Below are positions 24,761-33,672 of a stretch of DNA of 43,626 nucleotides, piece after piece. The DNA comes from an uncultured Hyphomicrobiales bacterium (GTDB lineage: Bacteria; Pseudomonadota; Alphaproteobacteria; Rhizobiales; Beijerinckiaceae). The stretch lies in assembly GCA_903900975.1 (NCBI GenBank), contig CAIUPE010000047.1, positions 1-43,626 on the forward strand, in the 5' to 3' direction. Below the pieces are notes generated by a model. That model was given only the letters and a program-made list of their open reading frames with translations. It did no database searches and had not been told where the DNA came from. The position numbers and the translations under genes are program-made. How positions within the stretch are numbered: position 1 is the stretch's first letter; every line of letters begins with the position of its first letter.

Positions 24761-26008
24761 TCAACCGCGTGCTTTCAGCCAAGCTTCGGTCATGGCCTCA
24801 AGCGTTTCGCGGACGCCATCATGCGGGATCATCTCCAACGCTTCACCCACAAACGCCTGCAGCATCAACGCTTCAGCTTCAGCCTTTGGCAGTCCGCGTG
24901 CGCGGAGATAAAACAAGAGATCATCGTCCAACGCGCCAACCGTTGCCCCGTGGCCGCATTGCACATCATCGGCAAAGATTTCGAGCTCCGGCTTGTTGTT
25001 CATCGTTGCGCCATCGTGCAACAAGACCGCACGGCTCATCATCTTGCCATCGGTTTGCTGCGCATGGGGTCGAACAATAATCTTGCCTTGGAAAACACCC
25101 GTTGCTTCATCATCCAACACATGCGCGAAATGCTCGCGGCTCACGCATTCAGGCACGGCATGATCGACGACCAGTGTCGTATCGACATGCTGGCGATCTT
25201 TGAGCAGCGATGCGCCCGAGATCGTGGCGTTTGAGCCTTCGCCCTCGAACCGTAAAAACACCTGATGACGCGAGAGTGCCGAACCGGTCACAAAATTGCC
25301 GCTCGTCACCGTTGAGCGCGCACCCATGCGGCCACCGAGCGTTGTCAAAAGCGTCGCCTGCGGATCAACAAGGTTGATGCGCATATGATCGAAATGGGAA
25401 TCGTCACCGACGACGATCTCGACAACACTATTAGCGAGCGCGCCTGCAGCGCCTTCATGGGTCTCAATCAACGTTAGCTTGGCGCCGTCGGCAATCTCAA
25501 CCACAACCCGCCCATAGGCTGACACAGCACCCGTCGTCACAATGCGGAGATGGATGGGCTTATCGATCACAACACCACCAGCCACCGCCAGATGCAGCGT
25601 ATGATCGACAAAGGCCGCGTTCAACGCAACGACGGGATCACCATCCTTCGGGAACACGCTATCGGCGGCAAGCCCGTCATCAGGAGCATCGCTTTTTAGG
25701 CTAATGCTGACACCTGCGAGTTCATCGCTTTGCGCCCATGTCGGATGACCGTCAACGATGGTAACGATAAAGGCATCAAGCTCGTCCCACACGGAAGCGC
25801 TTGGTGCCAAAGCGCCTGCTTTGGCCAACGGTGGTGCGTCCTTCAGCAAGGCGCGCAAATCGGTGTAGTGATAAGCCTCGATCCGGCGATGCGGCAGACC
25901 GGCTGCAGCAAAGCGTTCGAAAGCAGGTTGCCGCAGCGCAGGCACAGAAGCGCCTTGCGCGATCAGCGCCAATTCCACAGAGGTTTTTAAGGGCGTAACG
26001 CTGGCCAT
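24761..26008 (-). CDS. sufD: Fe-S scaffold subunit SufD
   Basis: The SufB-paralogous scaffold subunit forms the SufBC2D complex. The C-terminal half is characteristic: SGASLLKDRQHVDTTLVVDH, SREHFAHVLDDEATGVFQGK, and MMSRAVLLHDGATMNNKPE followed by EIFADDVQCGHGATVGALDD, where Cys and His contribute to the cluster site. From ATG 26008, with GAGGA seven bases upstream, it has 415 residues. A longer frame to 26071 would overlap sufC. It starts 10 bases after sufC. Confidence 0.95.
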   Translation of the reverse strand: MASVTPLKTSVELALIAQGASVPALRQPAFERFAAAGLPHRRIEAYHYTDLRALLKDAPPLAKAGALAPSASVWDELDAFIVTIVDGHPTWAQSDELAGVSISLKSDAPDDGLAADSVFPKDGDPVVALNAAFVDHTLHLAVAGGVVIDKPIHLRIVTTGAVSAYGRVVVEIADGAKLTLIETHEGAAGALANSVVEIVVGDDSHFDHMRINLVDPQATLLTTLGGRMGARSTVTSGNFVTGSALSRHQVFLRFEGEGSNATISGASLLKDRQHVDTTLVVDHAVPECVSREHFAHVLDDEATGVFQGKIIVRPHAQQTDGKMMSRAVLLHDGATMNNKPELEIFADDVQCGHGATVGALDDDLLFYLRARGLPKAEAEALMLQAFVGEALEMIPHDGVRETLEAMTEAWLKARG

Positions 26009-26018
26009 CAGATGATCC

Positions 26019-26777
26019 TCACGCCGCAACGTCTGAGACGTAATCGGCATAGCCATTGGCTTCCAGTTCAAGCGCCAATTCCTTGCCGCCGGTTTTCACA
26101 ATGCGGCCCTTCGACATCACGTGAACAGTGTCAGGAACGATATAGTTCAACAAACGCTGATAATGGGTGATCACGAGGAACGAACGATCCGCCGAGCGCA
26201 GTGCATTGACGCCCTCAGATACGATTTTCAACGCATCAATATCGAGGCCTGAATCGGTTTCATCGAGAATGCCGATGGAAGGCTCCAAAAGCGCCATCTG
26301 CAAAATTTCCATCCGCTTCTTTTCGCCACCCGAGAAGCCGACATTAAGACCACGACGGAGCATCTCCTGCGGGATGCCGAGCTTATCCGCACCCACCTTC
26401 ACGCGGCGCATGAAATCAGGTGTCTTCAACTCGCCCTCGCCGCGCGCACGCGACTGGGCGTTCATGGCGGCTTTCAAAAAGGTCATGGTTGCAACGCCCG
26501 GAATTTCGAGCGGATATTGGAACGCCAAAAACACGCCAGCAGCTGCGCGTGCATCCGGCTCCATATCGAGCAGATTTTGACCATCCAGCAAAATCTCGCC
26601 ATCCAGAATTTCGTAATCCGGCTTGCCCGCGATTACATAAGAAAGCGTCGATTTACCCGAACCATTCGGCCCCATAATGGCCGCCACTTCGCCATTATGA
26701 ATGGTGAGATCGAGGCCATTGAGGATCTTCTTTGATCCATCTTCAATGGCGACGTGGAGATTGCGAATTTCTAACAT
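26019..26777 (-). CDS. sufC: Fe-S assembly ATPase SufC
   Basis: This ABC-type ATPase has 252 residues, with Walker A in GPNGSGKST (near residue 37), the Q-loop AFQYPLEIPGV, the signature FSGGEKKRMEI and Walker B ILDETDSGLD. It drives conformational change of SufB and SufD during cluster assembly. AAGGA lies eight bases before the start. Unusually, it is not directly after sufB: a toxin-antitoxin module occupies the gap, ending 18 bases before the sufC start. Confidence 0.97.
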   Translation of the reverse strand: MLEIRNLHVAIEDGSKKILNGLDLTIHNGEVAAIMGPNGSGKSTLSYVIAGKPDYEILDGEILLDGQNLLDMEPDARAAAGVFLAFQYPLEIPGVATMTFLKAAMNAQSRARGEGELKTPDFMRRVKVGADKLGIPQEMLRRGLNVGFSGGEKKRMEILQMALLEPSIGILDETDSGLDIDALKIVSEGVNALRSADRSFLVITHYQRLLNYIVPDTVHVMSKGRIVKTGGKELALELEANGYADYVSDVAA

Positions 26778-26795
26778 TACAAGTGTCCTTAACTA

Positions 26796-27084
26796 TCAAA
26801 AGAGCTCATTAAGATCGCGGCGACCGTCAACGATACGAATGATAAAAATCTCATCACCCTCCATACGGTAGAGAATAAGATAAGGCCCAACGACCTGCCC
26901 CCCTCATTCCTACCGCCACATCCTCTCGCAATCGGCCAACCAACGGATTTTCGCCTAAAGCGGCCACGCGTTTTTGAAGAGTTTCAATCAGTTCCTTAGC
27001 CGCACGCCGATTTCGATCCGCAAGCCAAGAGCCAATCGTAACAAGATCACGCTCAGCCTGTCGGGATAAACTAATCCGCTTCAC
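26796..27084 (-). pseudogene. ParE/RelE-family toxin gene, frameshifted at a G6 run
   Basis: From a GTG at 27084 the frame reads a ParE-type toxin (MKRISLSRQAERDLVTIGSW, then NPLVGRLREDVAVGMRG). It then leaves the family pattern and stops at 26854. The break is at six consecutive C on the plus strand (26898-26903; G6 in the gene). Reading one base fewer restores a textbook ParE end (QVVGPYLILYRMEGDEIF, then RIVDGRRDLNELF) with a stop at 26796-26798, giving 95 residues. The gene is therefore inactivated by a +1 insertion, varies in this run, or carries a sequencing error. The GTG overlaps the antitoxin stop (GTGA), so the pair is coupled. Confidence 0.8.
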
Positions 27085-27332
27085 ATGACGCGTCCCGTGG
27101 AATTCAGTGTTTTCAAAACGCGGTCGAACACTTCATCCACATTGCCCGCCACACCGCTTTCAAGTCCAACATCCCAAAGTTCCCGCAACCGCGTCTCAGC
27201 GGTTGGACCCTGCGACCGTAAATCGCCAATTTCATCTCGCAACCGCCGCAATTCGCCACTCATGGAGTATAGATCAGAACGCAAAGCGCCAATTTGCTCG
27301 AGAATGAGATTTTCAACTTTTTCATTCATCAT
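27081..27332 (-). CDS. Putative ParD-like antitoxin with coiled-coil N-terminus
   Basis: This is an 83-residue protein. Residues 5-38 look like a coiled coil (LILEQIGALRSDL, then GELRRLRDEIGDLRSQ). The C-terminal part (ETRLRELWDVGLESGVAG, then VDEVFDRVLKTL) resembles the toxin-binding end of ParD-type antitoxins. The ATG at 27332 comes one base after the sufB stop (TAGA-ATG), with GGGG just before; a second in-frame ATG is at 27329. No ribbon-helix-helix DNA-binding domain is evident, which differs from classical ParD. The antitoxin call rests mostly on its overlap with the ParE-type gene. Confidence 0.7.
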   Translation of the reverse strand: MMNEKVENLILEQIGALRSDLYSMSGELRRLRDEIGDLRSQGPTAETRLRELWDVGLESGVAGNVDEVFDRVLKTLNSTGRVM

Positions 27333-27333
27333 T

Positions 27334-28803
27334 CTACCCCACACTTCCCTCAAGCGAGATCGAAATAAGCTTTTGCGCCTCAACCGCGAATTCCATCGGC
27401 AATTGTTGCAGCACGTCTTTCACGAAGCCATTGACGATCAAGGCCGTGGCCTCTTCCGCCGATAGCCCGCGCTGGCGGCAATAAAACATCTGCTCTTCCG
27501 AGATTTTCGACGTCGTTGCCTCATGCTCAAAGACCGCGCTGGCGTTTTTGCTCTCGAGATAAGGCACCGTATGCGCACCGCATTGCTCGCCGATCAGCAA
27601 ACTGTCGCAATTGGTAAAGTTACGCGCATTCGTCGCTTTGCGATGAGCGGATACTTGACCGCGATAGGTGTTTTGCGAGCGTCCTGCCGAGATGCCCTTC
27701 GAGATGATCCGGCTCGTCGTGTTCTTGCCGAGATGGATCATCTTGGTGCCGCTATCCACCTGTTGCATACCGTTCGATACCGCGATGGAATAGAACTCGC
27801 CGCGCGAATTATCGCCCCGCAAAATGCAGCTCGGATATTTCCACGTGATCGCTGAGCCGGTTTCCACCTGCGTCCAGCTGATCTTGGAATTCGCCCCGCG
27901 GCAATCGCCCCGCTTGGTCACAAAATTATAAATGCCACCCTTGCCGTCGGCATCCCCCGGATACCAATTCTGCACCGTCGAATATTTGATTTCCGCATCG
28001 TCCATGGTGACGAGTTCGACAACAGCCGCGTGGAGCTGGTTCTCATCGCGTTGCGGCGCGGTGCAGCCCTCAAGATAGGACACATAAGAGCCCTTCTCGG
28101 CGATGATCAACGTGCGCTCAAACTGGCCGGTATTCTTCTCGTTGATCCGGAAATAGGTCGACAATTCCATCGGGCAACGCACGCCCTCGGGGATGTAGAC
28201 AAACGAACCATCGGTAAACACGGCGCAGTTTAACGTAGCGTAATAATTATCGGTTACAGGCACCACGGTGCCGAGATATTTCCGCACCAGTTCCGGATGC
28301 TCTTTGATCGCTTCTGAGATCGAGCAGAAGATCACGCCCGCCTTCTTCAATTCTTCCTTAAACGTCGTAACCACCGAGACGCTGTCAAACACGGCATCAA
28401 CGGCGACCTTGGAGGTGGTCACACCCGCCAGAATTTCCTGCTCGCGAAGCGGAATGCCGAGCTTTTTATAGGCATCCAGAATAGCCGGATCGACTTCATC
28501 CAGCGTCTTGGGCGCAGCATTCAGCTTAGGCGCGGCATAATAATAAGATTCATTGAAATCAATTTTCGGATAATGCACCCGCGCCCAAGTAGGCTCGGCC
28601 ATCGTCTGCCAGCGCTTATAGGCGTCGAGCCGCCATGCTAGCATCCATTCCGGCTCGCCTTTTTTTGCAGAGATAAAGCGGACAATATCCTCAGAAAGAC
28701 CCTTTGGGGCCTTGTCGACTTCCAGATCGGTCGAAAATCCGTATTTATACTGGTCCACATCAAGCGTTTTGACCTGCTCAACGGTCTCTTTAACGGCTAC
28801 CAT
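27334..28803 (-). CDS. sufB: Fe-S scaffold subunit SufB
   Basis: This 489-residue core scaffold carries the nascent cluster. Family blocks are [72 protein letters not shown] and [15 protein letters not shown]. The C-terminus ([20 protein letters not shown]) is normal. ATG 28803 follows GGGAGA and gives the usual N-terminus; the frame extends to 28830 without support. It lies 72 bases after the NifS-like gene and is followed at once by the antitoxin gene rather than by sufC. Confidence 0.96.
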   Translation of the reverse strand: MVAVKETVEQVKTLDVDQYKYGFSTDLEVDKAPKGLSEDIVRFISAKKGEPEWMLAWRLDAYKRWQTMAEPTWARVHYPKIDFNESYYYAAPKLNAAPKTLDEVDPAILDAYKKLGIPLREQEILAGVTTSKVAVDAVFDSVSVVTTFKEELKKAGVIFCSISEAIKEHPELVRKYLGTVVPVTDNYYATLNCAVFTDGSFVYIPEGVRCPMELSTYFRINEKNTGQFERTLIIAEKGSYVSYLEGCTAPQRDENQLHAAVVELVTMDDAEIKYSTVQNWYPGDADGKGGIYNFVTKRGDCRGANSKISWTQVETGSAITWKYPSCILRGDNSRGEFYSIAVSNGMQQVDSGTKMIHLGKNTTSRIISKGISAGRSQNTYRGQVSAHRKATNARNFTNCDSLLIGEQCGAHTVPYLESKNASAVFEHEATTSKISEEQMFYCRQRGLSAEEATALIVNGFVKDVLQQLPMEFAVEAQKLISISLEGSVG

Positions 28804-28875
28804 CACTCTCTCCCGACAAACTGGCTTCAAGGGCCAAGCGTCTTAAAGGGCTTCGCGCCCCAACCTACAATGTTT

Positions 28876-30054
28876 TCACGCCGCGCGCGATCGCTTCATC
28901 ATTCGTTCTATGAGTGTTTCGAATATCGAAGCAAAGCGGATCACTTCTTCAGCACTATTCGTCCAACCAAAACTCACCCGTATAGCGCCTGATACCATAT
29001 CGGGTGCCACGCCCATAGCGTCAAGAACGTGGGATCGCTTGACCTTCCCCGACGAACACGCCGAACCTGACGATAGCGCCACACCGGCCAGATCAAAACC
29101 CATCAAAGCCATTTCAGCCGTCAAACCCGGCACGGCAAAGGCTAACGTATTAGGCAATCTTGCCACGTTCGCGCCAAAAATCATGGCCTCGGGGCATAGC
29201 TTTATCACAGCAGCAGCAACCGCATCGCGCCAATCCTGATAATTCGCGGCTTCAATACGAAGCGAGGACATCACCGCTTGCGCGGCAGCGCCAAAGCCGA
29301 CAATGCCGGCGACATTTTCCGTTCCTCCGCGGGCACCACGCTCCTGCCCGCCGCCACGCATCATTTTATCCGCGATGGAAATGCCCCCCGATCGAAGGAC
29401 GAGCGCGCCGACACCCTGAGGGCCACCAATTTTATGAGCCGACAGAGCTACCATATCGGCTCCAGCCGTGATCTGATCCAACGGCAATTTTCCGGCTGCC
29501 TGGACGGCATCGCAATGTAATAGTCCGCCATGGCGATGCACCAGTTGGGAAAGTTCTGCAATCGGCTGCAAAACGCCGGTCTCGCTGTTGGCCGCCTGAA
29601 TTGCCACCAATGCCCGCCCATCTTGTTGCGAGATGCGCGTCAATTGTTCTGAAAGAGCATCCGCGGAAACGATACCATTTGCATCGACCACAAGCGTTTC
29701 AACACGATCTGAAGGAAAACGGTGTCCATCCAAAACGCAGACGTGCTCCACCGAGCTGATTACGCACCGCGTAACGGGCCGACGGTCGCCCTCAATCAAA
29801 AGGCTCCGCGTGAGCGCGAGGTTATTAGCCTCCGTGCCGCCGGCGGTAAAAATCACATCGCGTGCCGAGGCACCGCACATAGAAGCGACCGATTCCCGTG
29901 CATGATCCAGCATACCGCGCGCTCGTCGGCCCTCGGCATGAACAGAAGAGGCATTGCCCGATTGATCGAACGCACTCAGCATCGCCGACCGTGCCTCGGG
30001 CCTAAGCGGCGAGGTCGCGTTATGGTCAAAATAAATGCGTTGCTCGGTCGCCAT
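28876..30054 (-). CDS. NifS/IscS-type cysteine desulfurase
   Basis: The 392-residue group I desulfurase starts QRIYFDHNATSPLRPEA. It has FTAGGTEANNLAL, the PLP-binding lysine in ALSAHKIGGPQGVG, GGGQERGARGGTENV and the catalytic cysteine loop SSGSACSSGKV. It heads the suf operon, a usual place in Rhizobiales, and gives the operon a second desulfurase besides SufS. ATG 30054 fits homologues, but a TTG at 30105 with AGGAAGG just upstream is a real alternative that would add 17 residues. Confidence 0.93.
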   Translation of the reverse strand: MATEQRIYFDHNATSPLRPEARSAMLSAFDQSGNASSVHAEGRRARGMLDHARESVASMCGASARDVIFTAGGTEANNLALTRSLLIEGDRRPVTRCVISSVEHVCVLDGHRFPSDRVETLVVDANGIVSADALSEQLTRISQQDGRALVAIQAANSETGVLQPIAELSQLVHRHGGLLHCDAVQAAGKLPLDQITAGADMVALSAHKIGGPQGVGALVLRSGGISIADKMMRGGGQERGARGGTENVAGIVGFGAAAQAVMSSLRIEAANYQDWRDAVAAAVIKLCPEAMIFGANVARLPNTLAFAVPGLTAEMALMGFDLAGVALSSGSACSSGKVKRSHVLDAMGVAPDMVSGAIRVSFGWTNSAEEVIRFASIFETLIERMMKRSRAA

Positions 30055-30196
30055 GATCGTGCCTGTCTTTGTCAACACACCGGCGGTGGCCAAAGTTTTT
30101 GACAAGCCACCTTCCTATCACCGGAAAAGCTTGCAATTGACCCCTGCCACCGTGCTAAGAGCCACCCTCACGCAGTTTTACCGGTCAGGTTGGCTG

Positions 30197-30211
30197 TTAG
30201 AATTATTCTAA
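30197..30211. promoter_or_regulatory. Irr/ICE-type iron-control box
   Basis: TTAGAATTATTCTAA is a perfect 15-base palindrome of the form TTAGAA-N3-TTCTAA, the pattern described for the Irr (iron response regulator) box in Rhizobiales. It lies 142 bases before the NifS-like start on one side and 93 bases before the divergent hydrolase on the other. Irr is a Fur-family, haem-sensing regulator known to act on suf genes in this group. Whether it activates or represses here is not visible. Confidence 0.72.
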
Positions 30212-30304
30212 AGGTTTTGGCGCTGCGACTTTCTCAAGTCAAGCATTTTGCCCAAAGCTGGTCGTTCAATGGACGCGCAATGCCGCGCGAGGGGTGAGAC
30301 AGGG

Positions 30305-30961
30305 ATGCCAGAGGTTATTTTTACCGGCCCAGCCGGTCGGATTGAGGGTCGCTACAATCAATCCAAGACAAAGGGCGCACCGATTGCCATCATTCTTCAT
30401 CCTCACCCGCAATTCGGCGGTACGATGAACAATCCCCTCGTCTATTCTCTTTATTACTCGTTCTTGGAGCGCGGGTTTTCAACCTTGCGGTTCAATTTCC
30501 GAGGTGTCGGCCGCAGCCAGGGCGCTTTTGACCACGGCTCCGGAGAGTTATCAGATGCCGCCGCCGCGCTCGATTGGGCGCAGGCGATCAATCCCGATGC
30601 CCGCGCCTGCTGGATCACCGGCATTTCGTTCGGTGCGTGGATCGGTATGCAGCTCTTGATGCGTCGTCCGGAAATCGAAGGTTTTATCTCGATTGCAGCG
30701 CCTGCCAATCGGTTCGATTTTTCGTTTCTTGCACCCTGCCCTTCCTCGGGCCTCTTTGTTCATGGCACGCTCGATCGCGTGGCACCATCCAAGGAAGTTA
30801 TTCCGATCATTGAAAAAGTGAAAACGCAGAAGGGCATACAGCTCGAACACCAGATGGTGGACGGTGCCAACCATTTCTTTGAGAACAAGGTCGATGAGCT
30901 GATGTCCGTTGTCGATACCTATCTCGACAAACGCCTTGGCCCTAAAGAAATTACCCGCTAA
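30305..30961 (+). CDS. Alpha/beta hydrolase
   Basis: The 218-residue protein has IILHPHPQFGGTMNNPLVYS (oxyanion region), TLRFNFRGVGRSQG, the nucleophile elbow GISFGAWIG (Ser), an aspartate in VHGTLDRVAP and a histidine in DGANHFFENK. This type of small hydrolase often stands next to the suf operon in Rhizobiales; its substrate is unknown. ATG 30305 gives a compact family-like start; upstream ATGs at 30248 and 30269 add an unsupported leader. It shares the upstream region containing the Irr-type box. A terminator follows. Confidence 0.9.
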   Translation: MPEVIFTGPAGRIEGRYNQSKTKGAPIAIILHPHPQFGGTMNNPLVYSLYYSFLERGFSTLRFNFRGVGRSQGAFDHGSGELSDAAAALDWAQAINPDARACWITGISFGAWIGMQLLMRRPEIEGFISIAAPANRFDFSFLAPCPSSGLFVHGTLDRVAPSKEVIPIIEKVKTQKGIQLEHQMVDGANHFFENKVDELMSVVDTYLDKRLGPKEITR

Positions 30962-30981
30962 ATCTTTCCTCACAATAAAAT

Positions 30982-31017
30982 AAAAAGCCGCGCAGCATTG
31001 AGCTTGCGCGGCTTTTT
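30982..31017. terminator. Bidirectional Rho-independent terminator
   Basis: GCCGCGCA (30987-30994) pairs with TGCGCGGC (31005-31012), with A5 on the left and T5 on the right. It separates the convergent hydrolase and rne genes. Confidence 0.94.
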
Positions 31018-31044
31018 ATTGCGTCTGTTGGGCAAAACCGTCGC

Positions 31045-33672
31045 TTAGCCGCCGAGCGTTGCCTTGGCCTTGGCCCACCAGCCGCCCTTTTTGGGCTTGG
31101 TTGGATCGGCAATCACGACCGGTTCTGTGGTGATCGCCTCGGGAAGCGGCGCCAAAACAGGCGCGGCAACTGGTGCCTCCACCATGACCGGCTTAGACGG
31201 CTCGACCGGACCAATGGCCTGATCAACTACCGGCACCGCTGCTGCGGCAACCTTAGGCTTGCGTGGTGCGCGTGGCTTTTTAACCGGTAAGACAGGTTCA
31301 TCGGCCGCCACAACAACTTCAACCTGCGGCAGGACGTTGACCGGCTCCGGCGCAATCACCGTTTCGAGCCTCTCGGATGCCACAACACTTTCCTCGCCTT
31401 CGGTAACATCCGACGAGACCAATTCACCCTCGGGACGATCCCTACGACCGTTGCGACGACCGCCACGACGCCCACGACGACGGCGACCTGCTTCACTATC
31501 GCCGGCAGCCCTTTCGGTAACTTCCTGCTCGGTGACGATTTCCCCGTCTTCTCCTATCACATGCGTACCGGTAAAGGGTGCGCCTGAAACCGATGGCTGC
31601 GGAGCATCCAATGGCATTGGCACCGATCCATCGACCGGCCGCTCACCGCCCTGACCGCCCCGACGACGACGACGTCTGCGGCGGGCACCTTCGCCACGTT
31701 GTTCGGACGTGCGATCCGCGCGCTCGTCCCCCTCGTCGTCCACTGAGGTTTCGGTTGAGGAAATCTCTTCCTCTTCCTCGATCTCGTCCTCAAACTCATC
31801 AATTTCCGGCTCTTCGATCGCGATAAATCCGGCTGGATTGAGCGGACGGGCGATCTGAACATCCCCCGGCATCACAATTTCACCCCGTTCAACACTGAAC
31901 GGATGGGTGCCTGCCAGGCTGTCATCGGCCATCACCGTGATGTTCACGAGGAAGGTTTCTTCCAGACTACGTAGATGCATTCGCTTTTGATTGAGCACAT
32001 AGAGCGCAATATCACTGCGGGCTTTCACGGTGACGTGATGCGTTGCGCTCTTCAACAGCAATTCTTCAACCGAACGGAGTACATGAAGGGCAACCGACGG
32101 CGTGGCCCGGATCATTCCGGCACCCGCGCAATGCGGGCAAAGAATGGTTGAACCTTCCAAGACGCCGGTACGAATGCGCTGGCGTGACATTTCCATCAAA
32201 CCGAAGGGCGATATCCGGCCAACCTGAATTCGGGCGCGATCATTTTTGAGCGCATCCTTTAACCGGCGTTCAACGGCACGGTTGTTCCGGTTTTCTTCCA
32301 TGTCGATAAAATCGATCACGATAAGACCAGCCAAATCGCGGAGCCTTAATTGGCGTGCGACTTCGTCAGCTGCTTCCAGATTGGTCCTCGCGGCAGTGTC
32401 CTCGATGTTGTGTTCGCGAGTCGAACGGCCCGAGTTCACGTCGATGGCAACCAAGGCTTCGGTCTGGTTTATGACGATATAACCACCCGATTTTAGCGTC
32501 ACCTGCGACGAGAACATCGCATCCAGCTGTGCTTCAACCCCGAATTTGGCAAAAATTGGCGTTGTTTCCCGATAAGGCTTCACATTTTTGGCATGGCTCG
32601 GCATGAGCATGCGCATGAAGTCCTTCGCATCCTTATAGGACTCCTCGCCCGCCACGATAACTTCGTCGATATCCTTATTATAAAGATCGCGGATCGCCCG
32701 CTTAACGAGCGAACCTTCTTCGTAGACGAGCGTCGGCGCGGTCGATTGCAGCGTCGTCTCGCGAACGGTTTCCCATGCACGCATCAGATATTCGAAATCA
32801 CGCTTGATTTCAGGCTTGGTGCGCGCCGCTCCAGCGGTCCGCAGAATGACGCCCATGCCGTCCGGAACCTCGAGCTCTTGCGCAATCGCCTTTAAACGCT
32901 TCCGATCGGCAATATTGGTAATTTTACGCGAAATACCACCGCCCCGTCCGGTATTCGGCATCAACACCGAATAGCGGCCCGCAAGCGACAGATAGGTGGT
33001 GAGCGCCGCGCCTTTATTGCCGCGCTCTTCCTTAACCACCTGCACCAAAAGGATTTGGCGGCGCTTAATCACTTCCTGAATTTTATATTGGCGACGCGAT
33101 TGGCGTGGACGATCCTGAACGTCCTCCAGCGCATCCCCGCCCCCGACATGCTCGATGGTTTGATCGTCATCGGAGCCAACCTCAATTGGACCTTCCGAGC
33201 CTTCACCTTCCGATCCAGAAGCACCGTCTTGATCGATATCTTGGCTAGTGGCTTCGCCATCCGCCGCTTCGACAAGCTCGCTGCTCACAACCTCTGCAGT
33301 GGCAGCATCCTTTGATCGGCCCCGACCACGGCTTTTGGCGGGCTTTGCGGGCTTATCGTCATCGCCGAAATCGGCATCCCGATCGGCACGCATATCCTCG
33401 GCCAGCAAGGCTTCGCGATCTGCAACAGGGATCTGATAATAATCCGGATGAATTTCGCTAAAGGCTAAAAAGCCGTGGCGGTTGCCGCCATATTCGACAA
33501 AAGCCGCCTGAAGCGAAGGCTCCACACGGGTCACCTTCGCAAGATAAATATTTCCACGAAGTTGTTTTCTATTGGCCGCCTCGAAATCGAATTCTTCGAC
33601 GCGGTTACCTCGAACAACGACGACCCGGGTTTCTTCCGGATGCGATGCATCGATAAGCATTTTGTTGGCCAT
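31045..33672 (-). CDS. rne: Ribonuclease E
   Basis: This endoribonuclease of mRNA decay and rRNA processing has 875 residues from ATG 33672 (after GAGAGAG); the frame extends to 33897 without support. MLIDASHPEETRVVVV begins the N-terminus. The S1 domain (from about 38) is split by an acidic, low-complexity insertion at about 93-205. Catalytic aspartates lie in LVAIDVNSGRST (about 409) and LIVIDFIDME (about 454). The Zn-link CPHCAGAG is near 512. The C-terminal half has an acidic block, an eight-arginine run near 664, more Arg-Gly stretches, a Pro/Ala/Val-rich tail and a final GGWWAKAKATLGG, fitting a disordered scaffold for degradosome partners and RNA. Confidence 0.96.
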   Translation of the reverse strand: MANKMLIDASHPEETRVVVVRGNRVEEFDFEAANRKQLRGNIYLAKVTRVEPSLQAAFVEYGGNRHGFLAFSEIHPDYYQIPVADREALLAEDMRADRDADFGDDDKPAKPAKSRGRGRSKDAATAEVVSSELVEAADGEATSQDIDQDGASGSEGEGSEGPIEVGSDDDQTIEHVGGGDALEDVQDRPRQSRRQYKIQEVIKRRQILLVQVVKEERGNKGAALTTYLSLAGRYSVLMPNTGRGGGISRKITNIADRKRLKAIAQELEVPDGMGVILRTAGAARTKPEIKRDFEYLMRAWETVRETTLQSTAPTLVYEEGSLVKRAIRDLYNKDIDEVIVAGEESYKDAKDFMRMLMPSHAKNVKPYRETTPIFAKFGVEAQLDAMFSSQVTLKSGGYIVINQTEALVAIDVNSGRSTREHNIEDTAARTNLEAADEVARQLRLRDLAGLIVIDFIDMEENRNNRAVERRLKDALKNDRARIQVGRISPFGLMEMSRQRIRTGVLEGSTILCPHCAGAGMIRATPSVALHVLRSVEELLLKSATHHVTVKARSDIALYVLNQKRMHLRSLEETFLVNITVMADDSLAGTHPFSVERGEIVMPGDVQIARPLNPAGFIAIEEPEIDEFEDEIEEEEEISSTETSVDDEGDERADRTSEQRGEGARRRRRRRRGGQGGERPVDGSVPMPLDAPQPSVSGAPFTGTHVIGEDGEIVTEQEVTERAAGDSEAGRRRRGRRGGRRNGRRDRPEGELVSSDVTEGEESVVASERLETVIAPEPVNVLPQVEVVVAADEPVLPVKKPRAPRKPKVAAAAVPVVDQAIGPVEPSKPVMVEAPVAAPVLAPLPEAITTEPVVIADPTKPKKGGWWAKAKATLGG

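Noticed and set aside
23625-24911. 428-codon open frame on the plus strand opposite sufS and sufD
   Set aside because: sufS and sufD are unmistakable on the other strand; the frame has no family motif and is a codon-bias shadow.
31440-31700. CGA/CGT-rich stretches in rne as a possible tandem repeat or CRISPR-like array
   Set aside because: They encode Arg/Gly-rich low-complexity segments of the RNase E C-terminal half; there are no regular spacers.
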